Of a stretch of DNA of 64,000 nt, positions 19,726 to 30,461 are shown piece after piece; within the stretch, counting starts at the first letter, position 1; every line of letters begins with the position of its first letter. The translations under genes and the position numbers were made by a program. The notes below the pieces were generated by a model. The model was given only the letters and a program-made list of their open reading frames with translations. It searched no databases and had not been told where the DNA came from. The stretch comes from an uncultured Selenomonadales bacterium (GTDB taxonomy: Bacteria; Bacillota; Negativicutes; Selenomonadales; Selenomonadaceae): assembly GCA_900315155.1 (NCBI GenBank), contig OMYB01000011.1, positions 1 through 64,000 of the forward strand. The letters are read 5' to 3'.

Positions 19726-20348
19726 TATGCGAATACCTCCTCGATACGGGTGATGGCATCCTTCGTGATGAACAGCTTGTCGCTGTGAAGGATATCAAAG
19801 ACATTGAGGCCAGTCGTGTTGATGGCTTTCACACCCGGAATATTGCGTGCAGACTTCTCAACATTCTGAGCTTCCTCAGCCGTGATGAAGAGTGCCTTGC
19901 TGCTCACACCGAAATCGCTCAGGACTTTGACGACCTGGCTCGTCTTCGGTGCTTCGAAATCGAGGCTGTCTAGGACGACGAGCTCGCCGTTCTTGACTTT
20001 ATCGGAAAGTGCGCACTTAATGGCAAGACGACGCTGCTTGCGCGGCATGCTGAACGCATACTTGCGCGGATGCGGTCCGAAGACCGTGCCGCCGCCAACC
20101 CACAGCGGGCTGCGCGTCGAACCGGAGCGGGCACGGCCCGTCCCCTTCTGCTTCCAAGGCTTGCGGCCGCCACCGCGGACGAAGCTGCGCGTCTTCGTGG
20201 CATGCGTGCCAAGACGCTCGGAAGCGAGCTGCATCAAAACGGCCTGATGCAGGAGGCCTGCATTCATCTCAACGCCGAAGATGCTGTCGTTCAATTCGAT
20301 ATCGCCAACCTTGTTGTTGGTGATGTCATATACTGCTACTGTAGCCAT
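19725..20348 (-). CDS. rplD: 50S ribosomal protein L4
   Basis: A 207-residue L4 with the extended tunnel loop ([20 protein letters not shown]). In enterobacteria L4 binds the S10 leader and shuts off the operon; the leader here does contain a hairpin upstream of rpsJ, but no homology was recognised. It follows rplC by 24 bp. Confidence 0.98.
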   Translation of the reverse strand: MATVAVYDITNNKVGDIELNDSIFGVEMNAGLLHQAVLMQLASERLGTHATKTRSFVRGGGRKPWKQKGTGRARSGSTRSPLWVGGGTVFGPHPRKYAFSMPRKQRRLAIKCALSDKVKNGELVVLDSLDFEAPKTSQVVKVLSDFGVSSKALFITAEEAQNVEKSARNIPGVKAINTTGLNVFDILHSDKLFITKDAITRIEEVFA

Positions 20349-20372
20349 AATTCAGGTTGTCCTCCTTCCAAA

Positions 20373-21017
20373 TTAGTTTTTACCTGGCTTGCAGGTATTC
20401 TTGATCACAACGAAGCTCTTCTTCGGGCCCGGAATGGCACCCTTGATGAGAATGAGGTTGCGATCTTTGTCAACGCGGACAACCGTAAGGCGCTGAACCG
20501 TAACACGCTCGCCACCCATGCGGCCCGGCAGTTTCTTGCCCTTGAGGACACGTCCGCCAGGACCGGAAATCATGGCACCCGTGGAACCCGGCTCGCGATG
20601 CGATTTGGAACCATGTCCCATCGGGCCGCAAGCAAAGTTGTGACGCTTGATACCGCCGGCAAAACCTTTGCCCTTGGAAGTACCCGTTACGTCAACGAGT
20701 TCCCCGGCTTCAAATATATCAACGCCGATGGAATCACCGACTTTGTATTCCGGAGCATCTGCAAGGCGCAGCTCGCGAAGGAATTTCACCGGCTTGACGC
20801 CAGCCTTCTCGAAATGGCCCTTCAGAGGTTTGTTCACCTTATATTCTTTAACTTCACCGAAACCGAGCTGTACCGCATTGTAGCCATCGCTCTCGACCGT
20901 CTTGCTCTGCACAACGACGTTGTTGCCGGACTCGACAACCGTTACGGGAACGACATCGCCCTTCTCCGTGAAGATCTGAGTCATACCAAGTTTTCTACCT
21001 AAAATAGCTTTAGACAT
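20373..21017 (-). CDS. rplC: 50S ribosomal protein L3
   Basis: A 214-residue L3 ([20 protein letters not shown]) with the central glycine-rich [20 protein letters not shown] and [17 protein letters not shown] loops that reach the peptidyl transferase centre. It initiates 50S assembly. It lies 18 bp after rpsJ. Confidence 0.98.
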   Translation of the reverse strand: MSKAILGRKLGMTQIFTEKGDVVPVTVVESGNNVVVQSKTVESDGYNAVQLGFGEVKEYKVNKPLKGHFEKAGVKPVKFLRELRLADAPEYKVGDSIGVDIFEAGELVDVTGTSKGKGFAGGIKRHNFACGPMGHGSKSHREPGSTGAMISGPGGRVLKGKKLPGRMGGERVTVQRLTVVRVDKDRNLILIKGAIPGPKKSFVVIKNTCKPGKN

Positions 21018-21035
21018 TCATTCCACCTCCTCGGA

Positions 21036-21347
21036 TTAAAGTTTGATTTCGATATCTACACCTGCCGGCAGGTCAAGGCGCATCAGAGCATCGACCGTTT
21101 TGTTGGTCGGCTGCAGGATGTCGATAAGGCGCTTATGCGTGCGCATTTCAAACTGCTCACGGCTGTCCTTGTTGACATGCGGGGAACGCAGAATCGTGTA
21201 GATGTTCTTTTCCGTCGGAAGAGGAATCGGACCGGATACCATAGCACCCGTCTTCTTAGCCGTCTCGACAATCTTAACGGCACTCTGATCGAGGGCTTTG
21301 TGATCATAAGCCTTCAAACGGATTCTGATTTTCTGCTGTTTCGACAA
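21036..21347 (-). CDS. rpsJ: 30S ribosomal protein S10 / NusE
   Basis: A 103-residue S10 reading (M)[20 protein letters not shown] and ending [11 protein letters not shown]. The start is a TTG (21347) with AGGAGG eight bases upstream; the frame is open much further upstream, but that part does not resemble S10. It heads the S10 operon and also acts as NusE in antitermination. It lies 175 bp behind tuf. Confidence 0.97.
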   Translation of the reverse strand: MSKQQKIRIRLKAYDHKALDQSAVKIVETAKKTGAMVSGPIPLPTEKNIYTILRSPHVNKDSREQFEMRTHKRLIDILQPTNKTVDALMRLDLPAGVDIEIKL

Positions 21348-21471
21348 TTTGTTTTCCTCCTTATTGTCCGGACTCTTGGCCCAAACATTTCTCCGTAACA
21401 GTTCCCTCGGGCGCACCCGAGCCATCTGCCACGTCATCGCATTGGGGGGTACCATATTTTAACCTTTAAAT
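21348..21471 (-). promoter_or_regulatory. Leader of the S10 operon
   Basis: The stretch between the tuf terminator and rpsJ holds a perfect 6-bp hairpin CTCGGG-TGCG-CCCGAG (21406-21421) on the minus strand. There is a weak TTAAAAT -10-like box near its upstream end (about 21458-21464). It could be a control leader for the S10 operon, but no named motif was recognised. Confidence 0.35.
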
Positions 21472-21495
21472 AAGAGCGACGCGAGCGCCGCTCTT
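21472..21495 (-). terminator. Hairpin after tuf
   Basis: Stem AAGAGCG/CGCTCTT with a GC-rich interior. On the minus strand it is followed by ATTTAAAGG, so the T-run is weak; it may only partly stop transcription from fusA-tuf into rpsJ. Confidence 0.55.
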
Positions 21496-21522
21496 TTTAA
21501 AGATTAGAACCTTGTGGAAATA

Positions 21523-22719
21523 TTACTTCTCTTCGACTTCGATGACCTTACCAGCACCGACCGTGTGGCCACCCTCGCGGATAGCGAAACGCAGGCCCTG
21601 CTCGATAGCGATCGGAGTGATGAGCTCAACTTCCATCTCCGTGTTATCGCCAGGCATAACCATCTCCGTGCCTTCCGGCAGTTTGACGACGCCCGTGACA
21701 TCCGTCGTACGGAAGTAGAACTGCGGACGATAGTTCGTGAAGAACGGCGTATGACGGCCGCCCTCGTCCTTCGTCAGGACATAGACCTGAGCCTTGAACT
21801 TCGTGTGCGGATGAATCGTGCCCGGCTTTGCGAGAACCTGGCCACGCTCGATCTCCGTACGGTCAATGCCGCGAAGCAGAGCACCGATGTTATCGCCGGC
21901 AACAGCCTGATCGAGGCTCTTGCGGAACATCTCGATACCCGTAACAACCGTGGATTTCGGCTCGTCGTTGAGACCAACGATCTCAACCGTATCGTTCATG
22001 TTCAGAGCACCACGCTCAACACGGCCCGTAGCAACCGTGCCGCGGCCAGTGATCGTGAAGACATCCTCGACCGGCATCAGGAACGGCTTATCCGTGTCAC
22101 GCGTCGGCGTCGGGATATACTCATCAACAGCATCCATGAGCTCAAGGATCTTCTTAGCCTGCTCTGCATCACCCTCGAGGGCCTTCAGAGCGGAGCCAGC
22201 GACAACCGGAATGTCATCGCCCGGGAAGTCATAGCTGGAGAGCAGCTCGCGAACTTCCATCTCAACGAGCTCGAGGAGCTCCGGATCATCAACCTGATCC
22301 ACTTTGTTCAGGAAGACAACGATTGCCGGCACGCCGACCTGACGAGCAAGCAGGATGTGCTCACGCGTCTGCGGCATCGGGCCATCCGCTGCGGAAACAA
22401 CGAGGATAGCACCATCCATCTGAGCAGCGCCGGTGATCATGTTCTTGACATAGTCAGCGTGCCCCGGGCAGTCAACGTGTGCATAATGACGCTTGGACGT
22501 CTCATACTCAACGTGTGCCGTGTTGATCGTGATGCCGCGCTCGCGCTCCTCCGGAGCCTTATCGATGTCGGCATAGTCCTCGAAAGAAGCCTTGCAGCCT
22601 TCCGTCTCGGACAGAACCTTCGTGATGGCTGCCGTCAGCGTCGTCTTGCCATGGTCAACGTGACCGATGGTGCCGATGTTAACATGCGGTTTCGTTCTCT
22701 CAAACTTTTCTCTTGCCAT
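21523..22719 (-). CDS. tuf: Elongation factor Tu
   Basis: A 398-residue GTPase that delivers aminoacyl-tRNA. It has G1 [11 protein letters not shown]3 [10 protein letters not shown]4 NKVD and the beta-barrel domains with the C-terminal end GKVIEVEEK. It lies 21 bp after fusA in the usual str order. No second copy occurs in the window. Confidence 0.99.
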   Translation of the reverse strand: MAREKFERTKPHVNIGTIGHVDHGKTTLTAAITKVLSETEGCKASFEDYADIDKAPEERERGITINTAHVEYETSKRHYAHVDCPGHADYVKNMITGAAQMDGAILVVSAADGPMPQTREHILLARQVGVPAIVVFLNKVDQVDDPELLELVEMEVRELLSSYDFPGDDIPVVAGSALKALEGDAEQAKKILELMDAVDEYIPTPTRDTDKPFLMPVEDVFTITGRGTVATGRVERGALNMNDTVEIVGLNDEPKSTVVTGIEMFRKSLDQAVAGDNIGALLRGIDRTEIERGQVLAKPGTIHPHTKFKAQVYVLTKDEGGRHTPFFTNYRPQFYFRTTDVTGVVKLPEGTEMVMPGDNTEMEVELITPIAIEQGLRFAIREGGHTVGAGKVIEVEEK

Positions 22720-22740
22720 TGTAGTTAAATCCTCCTTCGA

Positions 22741-24816
22741 TTAACCTTTATTCTTGCTGATAACAGCTTCAGCAACATTTTTAGGAACCTCATCATAGTA
22801 AGCAACTTCCATGCTGTAGTTCCCGCGACCCTGGGTCTTAGAGCGCAGATCCGTCGAGTAACCGAACATCTCGGACAGAGGTACGAAGCCGTGGATGACC
22901 TGGACGCCGTTGCGCGGTTCCATACCATCGATACGGCCGCGGCGGGAATTCAGATCGCCGATGACATCGCCCATGTAATCCTCTGGGACAGTAACTTCGA
23001 CTTTAACATACGGCTCGAGAAGAACCGGGTTTGCCTTTTCTGCTGCATTCTTGAATGCCATGGAACCGGCAACCTTGAATGCTGCCTCCGAAGAGTCGAC
23101 CTCGTGGAACGAACCATCGAAGACCGTGACTTTGACGTCAACGACCGGGTAGCCAGCGACAACGCCGGACTCCATAGCCTGCTTGACACCATCTTCAACC
23201 GGCTTGATGAACTCTTTCGGAATAGCACCGCCAACGACTTCGTTGCAGAACTCGTAGCCCTTACCAGCTTCCTGCGGTTCGAGGCGCAGCCAGCAATCGC
23301 CGTACTGACCATGACCACCGGACTGGCGGACGAACTTACCCTGAGCCTCGACCGTGTTGCGGATCGTCTCACGGTAAGCAACCTGCGGCTCACCAACCTG
23401 GCACTCAACGTGGAACTCACGCTTCATGCGGTCGATGATGATCTGCAGATGAAGCTCACCCATGCCGCTGATGATCGTCTGACCGCTCTCTTCGTCCGTG
23501 CGGACGCGGAACGTCGGATCCTCTTCAGCAAGCTTCTGGAGAGCCGTGCCCATCTTCTCCTGGTCGTTCTTCGTCGACGGCTCAACCGCAACGGAGATAA
23601 CCGGATCCGGGAAGACCATGGACTCGAGGATAATCGGATGGTTTTCGTCGCAGAGCGTATCACCGGTCGTCGTCTGTTTCAGGCCGACAGCAGCGGCGAT
23701 ATCACCGGAGTAAACCTTCTCGATCTCTTTACGGTTGTTTGCATGCATCTGCAGGATACGGCCGATACGCTCTTTCTTGCCCTTCGTGGAGTTGTACACG
23801 TAGGAACCAGCATCGAGCGTACCAGAGTAAACGCGGAAGAATGCAAGCTTACCAACGAACGGATCCGTCATGATCTTGAACGCGAGGGCCGAGAACGGCT
23901 CCTCATCGCTGGAAGGACGGTGATCCTCTTCACCCGTCTCCGGGTTGACACCCTTGATTGGCGGGATATCCGTCGGAGCCGGCATGAAGTCGACGATGGC
24001 ATCCAGCAGCGGCTGAACACCTTTATTACGATAGGAAGTACCGAGGGTTACCGGAACCATCTCGCAGGCAACGGTAGCCTTACGGATGACGCGTTTGATC
24101 TCGTCCTCGGAGATTTCCTCGCCACCGAGGTACTTCTCCATGAACTCGTCATCCTGCTCAGCGCAAGCATCAAGCATCTTCTCACGCCATTCCTCAGCCT
24201 GCGGTTTCAGGTCATCCGGAATCTCGGACTCATCCTCGACTTTGCCGAGGTCGTCTTCGTACGTGATCGCTTCCATCTTGATCAGGTCGATGAGGCCTTT
24301 GAAATCATCCTCAGCGCCGATAGGAATCTGAATAGGAATTGCATTCGCATTCAGGCGCTCCTTCATCATCTTGACGACGTTGAAGAAATCAGCGCCCGTG
24401 ATGTCCATCTTGTTGACATAAGCCATACGCGGGACATTGTATTTCTCAGCCTGACGCCAAACCGTCTCGGTCTGAGGCTCGACACCGCCGCGTGCAGTCA
24501 GGACTGCAACAGCACCATCGAGAACACGGAGGGAACGCTCAACTTCTACCGTGAAGTCCACATGCCCCGGCGTATCAATGATGTTGATACGATGTTCTTT
24601 CCAATGGCAGGTCGTTGCAGCAGACGTGATCGTAATACCACGCTCCTGCTCCTGAACCATCCAGTCCATCGTTGCAGCACCATCATGAACTTCGCCGATC
24701 TTGTGGTTGACACCCGTGTAGAAAAGGATACGCTCCGTGGTCGTCGTCTTACCGGCATCGATGTGAGCCATGATTCCGATATTACGCGTTTTTTCGAGTG
24801 AATACTCTCTTGCCAC
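22741..24816 (-). CDS. fusA: Elongation factor G
   Basis: A 691-residue translocation GTPase. It shows [19 protein letters not shown] (G1), [11 protein letters not shown] (G2), DTPGHVDF (G3) and NKMD (G4), followed by domains II-V ending in [19 protein letters not shown]. Length is typical for the ribosomal EF-G1. It lies between rpsG (33 bp) and tuf (21 bp). Confidence 0.99.
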   Translation of the reverse strand: MAREYSLEKTRNIGIMAHIDAGKTTTTERILFYTGVNHKIGEVHDGAATMDWMVQEQERGITITSAATTCHWKEHRINIIDTPGHVDFTVEVERSLRVLDGAVAVLTARGGVEPQTETVWRQAEKYNVPRMAYVNKMDITGADFFNVVKMMKERLNANAIPIQIPIGAEDDFKGLIDLIKMEAITYEDDLGKVEDESEIPDDLKPQAEEWREKMLDACAEQDDEFMEKYLGGEEISEDEIKRVIRKATVACEMVPVTLGTSYRNKGVQPLLDAIVDFMPAPTDIPPIKGVNPETGEEDHRPSSDEEPFSALAFKIMTDPFVGKLAFFRVYSGTLDAGSYVYNSTKGKKERIGRILQMHANNRKEIEKVYSGDIAAAVGLKQTTTGDTLCDENHPIILESMVFPDPVISVAVEPSTKNDQEKMGTALQKLAEEDPTFRVRTDEESGQTIISGMGELHLQIIIDRMKREFHVECQVGEPQVAYRETIRNTVEAQGKFVRQSGGHGQYGDCWLRLEPQEAGKGYEFCNEVVGGAIPKEFIKPVEDGVKQAMESGVVAGYPVVDVKVTVFDGSFHEVDSSEAAFKVAGSMAFKNAAEKANPVLLEPYVKVEVTVPEDYMGDVIGDLNSRRGRIDGMEPRNGVQVIHGFVPLSEMFGYSTDLRSKTQGRGNYSMEVAYYDEVPKNVAEAVISKNKG

Positions 24817-24849
24817 TTTTCTTTTCGCTCCTTTTGTAGTAGAAGAATA

Positions 24850-25332
<483 letters not shown>

Positions 25333-25368
25333 TTATCATAATTCTTCAGTGTTACGAGCTTTCAAAGC

Positions 25369-25746
25369 TTATTTTTTCTTAGCTTTCTTCGCACCGTACT
25401 TGGAACGAGCCTGGCCACGATCCTGCACACCGGCAGTATCGAGCGAACCACGGATGATGTGGTAACGAACACCTGGCAGATCCTTGACACGGCCGCCGCG
25501 GATAAGAACGACGCTGTGCTCCTGAAGATTATGACCAATGCCTGGGATGTATGCGGTAACCTCGATGCTGTTCGTCAGGCGAACACGAGCAACCTTACGG
25601 AGAGCCGAGTTCGGCTTCTTCGGGGTCGAAGTATAAACACGCGTGCAAACGCCGCGCTTCTGCGGGCAATTCTTCAGTGCTGGTGCTTTGGACTTCTCCT
25701 GCATGCTCTTTCTGCTCTTGCGAACGAGCTGATTGATAGTAGGCAT
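25369..25746 (-). CDS. rpsL: 30S ribosomal protein S12
   Basis: A 125-residue S12 ([20 protein letters not shown]). The decoding loop reads [17 protein letters not shown], with the lysine whose change gives streptomycin resistance present in wild-type form, and the second loop [11 protein letters not shown]. The ATG at 25746 has GGAGG seven bases upstream. It lies 78 bp after the L7Ae-like gene. Confidence 0.98.
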   Translation of the reverse strand: MPTINQLVRKSRKSMQEKSKAPALKNCPQKRGVCTRVYTSTPKKPNSALRKVARVRLTNSIEVTAYIPGIGHNLQEHSVVLIRGGRVKDLPGVRYHIIRGSLDTAGVQDRGQARSKYGAKKAKKK

Positions 25747-25824
25747 ACATGCACCTCCTTCCTTCATATTGAAAATTTATTATTTATTAAAACACAGAAG
25801 CAAGCTTCCATGTTTTTAACGGGT

Positions 25825-26070
25825 TTAAGCGAGAACCGCTGCTGCTGCAGCCCCAACCTCGATGCCGCATGCCTTGCCGAGGTCTTTCATCGTGCCGGCC
25901 ATCATTACCGGTATCTCGTGTTCCTCACAAAGCTTTTGGATTGGGCTGGTGATCCATGCATCGGCGTCCTCCGCGAGGAAGACCTGAGCAGCGCTGCCGC
26001 GCTTGACGGCTTTCTGAACCTGCTTCATTCCGATGACGTGATCGCTCTCTTTCAGTGAATCCAGTGTCAT
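25825..26070 (-). CDS. L7Ae-like ribosomal protein (YbxF type)
   Basis: An 81-residue L7Ae/L30e-fold protein (DSLKESDHVIGMKQVQKAVK, then AQVFLAEDADAWI, ending KDLGKACGIEVGAAAAAV). Bacterial YbxF-like members bind kink-turn RNA and usually sit just before rpsL, as here. The ATG at 26070 has GAGGAG eight bases upstream. rpoB and rpoC, which often lie upstream, are replaced by a promoter and transketolase. Confidence 0.9.
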   Translation of the reverse strand: MTLDSLKESDHVIGMKQVQKAVKRGSAAQVFLAEDADAWITSPIQKLCEEHEIPVMMAGTMKDLGKACGIEVGAAAAAVLA

Positions 26071-26124
26071 TGTTTTCACTCCTCTGTTTCACTCTTTGTG
26101 TGCCCTCAAATCAGGCACTCATAT

Positions 26125-26153
26125 AATATAACACCCTCAAAAAACCATGTCAA
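26125..26153 (-). promoter_or_regulatory. Strong promoter of the str-S10 gene block
   Basis: On the minus strand, TTGACA (26148-26153) and TATATT (26125-26130) are exactly 17 bp apart, about 55 bp before the L7Ae-like gene. It is the only near-consensus promoter seen ahead of rpsL-rpsG-fusA-tuf. Confidence 0.8.
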
Positions 26154-26246
26154 CACTTTATTTACAAAGATTCTTGTGTACACGTCGTCTAGCGTATCAT
26201 TTCTCTAAAAAAGTCGATATGTTTTTCTCTTGTGGACATTTTGAGA

Positions 26247-26275
26247 CAAAAAACAGGCGCGATTCCTCGCACCTG
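26247..26275 (-). terminator. Terminator after transketolase
   Basis: A 9-bp stem CAGGTGCGA/TCGCGCCTG (one G-T pair) with loop GGAA is followed on the minus strand by TTTTTTG. It separates tkt from the str genes. Apart from this and the promoter, 26071-26308 holds no gene. Confidence 0.88.
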
Positions 26276-26308
26276 CCATGTTTTCTATCCGAATGTGGAT
26301 AACTATTT

Positions 26309-28309
26309 TCAGCTGTTCTTTTTGATAACCGAGAGCGTCGTCTCGACAACGTGCTCCTTCGTGAAGCCGAAGTGCTCGAAGAGCTTCGGACCCGGACCGG
26401 ATGCACCGAATCCAGGCATGCAGATCACAGCGCCGTCGAGCCCCGTGTAGCGCTCCCAGCCGAAACCGGAAAGAGCCTCGATGCCCACGCGTGCGCGGAC
26501 TTCGCTCGGCAGGATGCTTTCCTTATACTCTGCACTCTGCTGCTCGAAGAGATCCATGCACGGCATAGATACGACACGGACGTCGATACCCTGCTTGCCA
26601 AGTTCCTGCTGCACCTCGATAGCGAGAGAAACCTCGGAGCCGGAAGCGATGAGGATGGCCTTCATGCTATCCTTATCCTGTGCCTCGGATACGACATAGG
26701 CACCCTTGAGCGCCTCCATGCTGGAGCCCTTGAGCTGCGGGAGGTTCTGGCGCGTAAGGACGAGCGCCGTCGGCGTCTCCTTCGACGTGAGAGCCAGATA
26801 CCAGCCAGCTGCCGTCTCAAAGCCATCCGCCGGACGGAACACGTTGACATTCGGCAGGGCGCGGAGCATCGCAGCCTGCTCAATCGGCTCATGCGTCGGG
26901 CCATCCTCGCCGACACCGATGCTGTCATGCGTGAGCACGTACGTCACCGGCAGCTTCATGAGGGCTGCGAGACGGATCATCGGCTTCATATAGTCGCTGA
27001 ACACGAAGAACGTGCCGACATAGACGCGCAGACCGCCATGCAGCGTGATGCCGTTTGCCATGGCCGCCATGGCGAGCTCACGGATGCCGAAATGCAGGTT
27101 GCGTCCGATATAGCTGCCTTTCTTGAAATCCGCCTCGCCGTTCATGTTCGTCTTGTTCGACGGAGCGAGGTCGGCGCTGCCGCCGATGAGCTGCTGGACA
27201 TGATCCTTGATGCGGTTGATCATGACGCCTGACGTGTTGCGGGTAGCCATCGGCTTATCTTCAAAAGCCCAGAAGTCCTTGTCGTCGAGAATGGCCTGTG
27301 CATCCACCGGCGCATGGAACTTATCCCAGCGGGCTTTCTCCTCCGGGAACTTCGCGCAGTAGTCCGCGAAGAGCTTGTTCCACTCGGCCTCTGCCTGCTC
27401 CCCTTTCTTGGCGAGCTCCGCATAGTGGTCATAGACATCCTGCGGAATGTTGAAAGACTTCTCCGGCTCCGGCCAGCCGAGGTTCTCTTTGAGAGCCTTG
27501 ACGCCGTCTTCGCCGAGCGGTGCGCCGTGGACAGCAGCCGTGCCCTGTTTCGGGGAGCCGTAGCCGATGACCGTCTTGACCGTGATGAAGGACGGATGCT
27601 CCTTATCTGCCTTCGCCTCTTCGATTGCCTTGCCGATGGCCTCGAGGTCATTGCCATCCTCGACCGTCAGCGTCTGGAAGCCGAAAGCGCGCATGCGTGC
27701 CTGGACATCCTCCGTGAAGGCGATGTCCGTGCCGCCCTCGATCGTAATCTTGTTCGAATCGTAGAGGATGATGAGCTTCGACAGGCCGAGCGAGCCTGCC
27801 AGCGAGAAAGCCTCAGAGGAAATGCCTTCCATGAGGCAGCCGTCGCCGCCGAGAGCAAAGGTGTAATGGTCGACAACCGGGAAACCAGGGCGGTTGAACT
27901 CAGCAGCGAGATGAGCCTCTGCCATCGCCATACCGACTGCCATCGCCATGCCTGCGCCGAGCGGGCCCGTCGTAGCCTCGACGCCCGTCGTGTGACCGTA
28001 CTCCGGATGACCCGGGGTCAGGGAGCCGAGCTGGCGGAACTGTTTCATATCGTCCATCGTCAGGCCGTAGCCGAAGAAATGAAGCAGCGAGTAAAGCAGT
28101 GTCGAGCCGTGACCGCCGGACAGGACGAAGCGGTCGCGGTTCGCCCATTTCGGATCCTTGGCATTATGGTTCATGTGGTTTGCCCAGAGCTCATAAGCCA
28201 TCGGCGCGCTGCCGAGCGGCAGGCCCGGATGGCCGGAATTTGCCTTCTGGATGGCATCGGCTGCCAGCACGCGAATCGCGTTGACACAGGTCATATCCAT
28301 TTTGCTCAA
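26309..28309 (-). CDS. tkt: Transketolase
   Basis: A 666-residue thiamine-diphosphate enzyme of the pentose phosphate pathway. The cofactor motif GDGCLMEGISSEAFSLAG is followed by the N of LYDSN; the substrate-site stretch HDSIGVGEDGPTHEPIEQ and the C-terminal domain are complete. The start is a TTG at 28309, with GGGAGAG upstream at normal spacing; the next ATG is too far from it. It is transcribed alone between its own promoter and terminator. Confidence 0.97.
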   Translation of the reverse strand: MSKMDMTCVNAIRVLAADAIQKANSGHPGLPLGSAPMAYELWANHMNHNAKDPKWANRDRFVLSGGHGSTLLYSLLHFFGYGLTMDDMKQFRQLGSLTPGHPEYGHTTGVEATTGPLGAGMAMAVGMAMAEAHLAAEFNRPGFPVVDHYTFALGGDGCLMEGISSEAFSLAGSLGLSKLIILYDSNKITIEGGTDIAFTEDVQARMRAFGFQTLTVEDGNDLEAIGKAIEEAKADKEHPSFITVKTVIGYGSPKQGTAAVHGAPLGEDGVKALKENLGWPEPEKSFNIPQDVYDHYAELAKKGEQAEAEWNKLFADYCAKFPEEKARWDKFHAPVDAQAILDDKDFWAFEDKPMATRNTSGVMINRIKDHVQQLIGGSADLAPSNKTNMNGEADFKKGSYIGRNLHFGIRELAMAAMANGITLHGGLRVYVGTFFVFSDYMKPMIRLAALMKLPVTYVLTHDSIGVGEDGPTHEPIEQAAMLRALPNVNVFRPADGFETAAGWYLALTSKETPTALVLTRQNLPQLKGSSMEALKGAYVVSEAQDKDSMKAILIASGSEVSLAIEVQQELGKQGIDVRVVSMPCMDLFEQQSAEYKESILPSEVRARVGIEALSGFGWERYTGLDGAVICMPGFGASGPGPKLFEHFGFTKEHVVETTLSVIKKNS

Positions 28310-28365
28310 AATGATCTCTCCCTTTTTCGTTGCGAGAATGAATCGTTAGAAAATTTACTACCGTC

Positions 28366-28394
28366 ATTATACTAGACACGTGACCCGATGTACA
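28366..28394 (-). promoter_or_regulatory. tkt promoter
   Basis: Minus-strand TGTACA (28389-28394) and TATAAT (28366-28371) are 17 bp apart, about 57 bp before the tkt start. Confidence 0.65.
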
Positions 28395-28426
28395 GGGCGG
28401 GTGTCCGTTTTTTCGACGGATTTATC

Positions 28427-28798
28427 CTATTTCTGATGGGTAATGTCCGGACGGAGTTTTGCTGCGCGATGCAGGTAGACATGCTGGACCTCGCGCTGAG
28501 ACTTTTCTGTCTCGACGAGCAGCAGGACGCGGATGCAGCGCGGCATGCTCCCCTCGATGGCGCACTGGCGCGCATCAAAGAGCGGAACGAGGTCGAAGCC
28601 ATCCAGTGTGCGGACTCCGGCCGTAGGGAATGCCGCATTGAGGTCATCGGTCATGCTGAAGATGACCGCACCGATGTCGGCCGTATCGACAGCATTGCGG
28701 TTCAGGATTTCTTTCAGCAGTTCCTTCGCCGCCTGCCAGATGGCCGTCTTCGTATTCTCCTCTACCGTTGTCGCGCCGCGGATGCCACGCATTGCCAT
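28427..28798 (-). CDS. aroH: Chorismate mutase, AroH type
   Basis: A 123-residue enzyme converting chorismate to prephenate for Phe/Tyr synthesis. It has the AroH start RGIRGATTVEENT with its conserved arginines, then IFSMTDDLNAAFPTAGVR and the C-terminal RCIRVLLLVE. Length matches the Bacillus-type trimeric enzyme. It lies 29 bp after the UbiB-like gene and may share its transcript. No other aromatic genes are near. Confidence 0.93.
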   Translation of the reverse strand: MAMRGIRGATTVEENTKTAIWQAAKELLKEILNRNAVDTADIGAVIFSMTDDLNAAFPTAGVRTLDGFDLVPLFDARQCAIEGSMPRCIRVLLLVETEKSQREVQHVYLHRAAKLRPDITHQK

Positions 28799-28827
28799 AG
28801 TGCACTCCCCCTAGTTTCCGATAAGCC

Positions 28828-30432
28828 TTACATGCCGCCTTTGTGGATCTCCCAGATGAGACGGATGGACAGAACCGCCGCAATGAGATAGCCGAACAGT
28901 CCCAGCAGCGGTATCTCCATGATTTTCGGCTGCATGTCCGTCGTGCATAGCGTACTCGAACCGACGAGCAGGGCCGCACAGAGCATCGCTATGATGAGCT
29001 TGTTGATCATGCGGTTGACTTTCGCCAGCGTCTCATCCGATCCCGTCACTTCGAGATTCATCTTCGTCTGGCCACCCATGGTCATCTTGACGAGGTCCGA
29101 AATCTGCTCCGGCAGCTGTGACGTCTTGCGCAGCAGCAGGTAGGTCTCTCGCTTGGCCTTGTCCATTTCCTCCCGCCAGCTGAAGTTACGGCGGAAATCC
29201 ATAGAAAGGTTTTTCGCGAGGATCTCGACGAAGCTCACATCCGGGCAGACAACGCGCAGCACGCTCTCAATCGTCATGACGCCGCGGCAGAACATCGAGA
29301 GTCCCTGCGGAACGGCGAGTTTATGCACGCGCAGGATGTTCATGATCTGCTGGGAAAGCACGCCCATCTGCAGCGTATTGAAATCGAGCGTGCTGTACTG
29401 CGTCATCATCATATCGATGTCCTGATACAGTTTTGTATGATTGATCGATCCGCGCGCGATGCCAAGAGCAAGCACCGCATCCTTCATCTCGAACGTATCG
29501 TGATGGGCGAGCGCCATGATCGCCTTACGGATGGAGGAACGGTCGCGATTCGTGAGGCGGCCGACCATGCCGAGGTCGAGCCAGACGATCTTGCCGTTGC
29601 GCACGAGGATATTGCCGGGATGCGGGTCAGCATGGAACACGCCATCATCGATGATCTGCTTGACGTAGTTTTCGCCGAGTTTCCGTCCCAAATCGGTGAC
29701 GTTATAGCCTTTCTCCTTCAGCTCGTCGATATGATCGATGGGAATGCCATCGATGTACTCCATGACGAGGATCTGCGAGGTGCAGAGCGAGCGGTATACC
29801 CGCGGGACCGCAACGTAATCGACATCGCGGTTCAGGTTCTCGAACTCCTGGAAATGGTCCGCCTCAATATTGAAGTCCATCTCCTGCTTGGCGATGGTCC
29901 AAAGCTCATCGAGCACGAGATTCATATCGACGACATCCTGCGAATGGCTGACCACCTTCAGAAGGGATGCCGCGCGCTTGAGCAGCACGATATCCTTGCT
30001 CATGACATCGAATGTACCTGGACGCTGTACCTTGATGACGACCTTCTCTCCCGTCGTCAGGATGGCACGGTGCACCTGAGCCATGCTCGCGGACCCCAGT
30101 GCTTCTTCATCAATGTATTTGAATACCTTTTTCCAAGGCTGGCTGTACTGGTTGTCGATGACCTCCAGCACCGTATCGAACGGCAGCGGGTTGGCATCGG
30201 ACTGGAGCTTCATCAGCTCCTCGCAGTACTCCGGCGGCAGGAAATCCGGACGCATGCTGAGAATCTGGCCAAGCTTGACATACGTCGGACCGAGATCCTC
30301 AAAGATCTGTCGCAGTTTTACCGGGGTCATGCCGCTCATGATCTCGCGGCGCCGCAGCACCTGCAGCATATCGCGCAGGCGGGATGTCGTCCCCGCCTCG
30401 TCTATGCGCTTTTCGATAAACTTTGTCAGCAT
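28828..30432 (-). CDS. UbiB/ABC1-family atypical kinase
   Basis: A 534-residue protein kinase-like protein. It has the family KxGQ motif (PTYVKLGQILSMRPDFLP), the alanine-rich loop GSASMAQVHRA, VIKVQRPG, and the catalytic-like FHADPHPGNILV with metal-binding D. Two C-terminal membrane helices follow (LIIAMLCAALLVG and LLGLFGYLIAAVLSIRL). UbiB proteins support isoprenoid quinone or lipid transport; the substrate here is unknown. It follows the ABC-F gene by 29 bp, and aroH follows. Confidence 0.9.
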   Translation of the reverse strand: MLTKFIEKRIDEAGTTSRLRDMLQVLRRREIMSGMTPVKLRQIFEDLGPTYVKLGQILSMRPDFLPPEYCEELMKLQSDANPLPFDTVLEVIDNQYSQPWKKVFKYIDEEALGSASMAQVHRAILTTGEKVVIKVQRPGTFDVMSKDIVLLKRAASLLKVVSHSQDVVDMNLVLDELWTIAKQEMDFNIEADHFQEFENLNRDVDYVAVPRVYRSLCTSQILVMEYIDGIPIDHIDELKEKGYNVTDLGRKLGENYVKQIIDDGVFHADPHPGNILVRNGKIVWLDLGMVGRLTNRDRSSIRKAIMALAHHDTFEMKDAVLALGIARGSINHTKLYQDIDMMMTQYSTLDFNTLQMGVLSQQIMNILRVHKLAVPQGLSMFCRGVMTIESVLRVVCPDVSFVEILAKNLSMDFRRNFSWREEMDKAKRETYLLLRKTSQLPEQISDLVKMTMGGQTKMNLEVTGSDETLAKVNRMINKLIIAMLCAALLVGSSTLCTTDMQPKIMEIPLLGLFGYLIAAVLSIRLIWEIHKGGM

Positions 30433-30461
30433 GATAAATCCCTGTACTACCTAGACTCTGC

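Noticed and set aside
18541..19788. 415-codon plus frame across rplB and rplW
   Set aside because: Antisense to certain ribosomal genes.
22891..24801. 636-codon plus frame across fusA
   Set aside because: Antisense shadow of EF-G; no ribosome site and no recognisable motif.
26080..26308. Possible gene between the L7Ae-like gene and tkt
   Set aside because: Only a promoter and a terminator were found; no frame with a start site.
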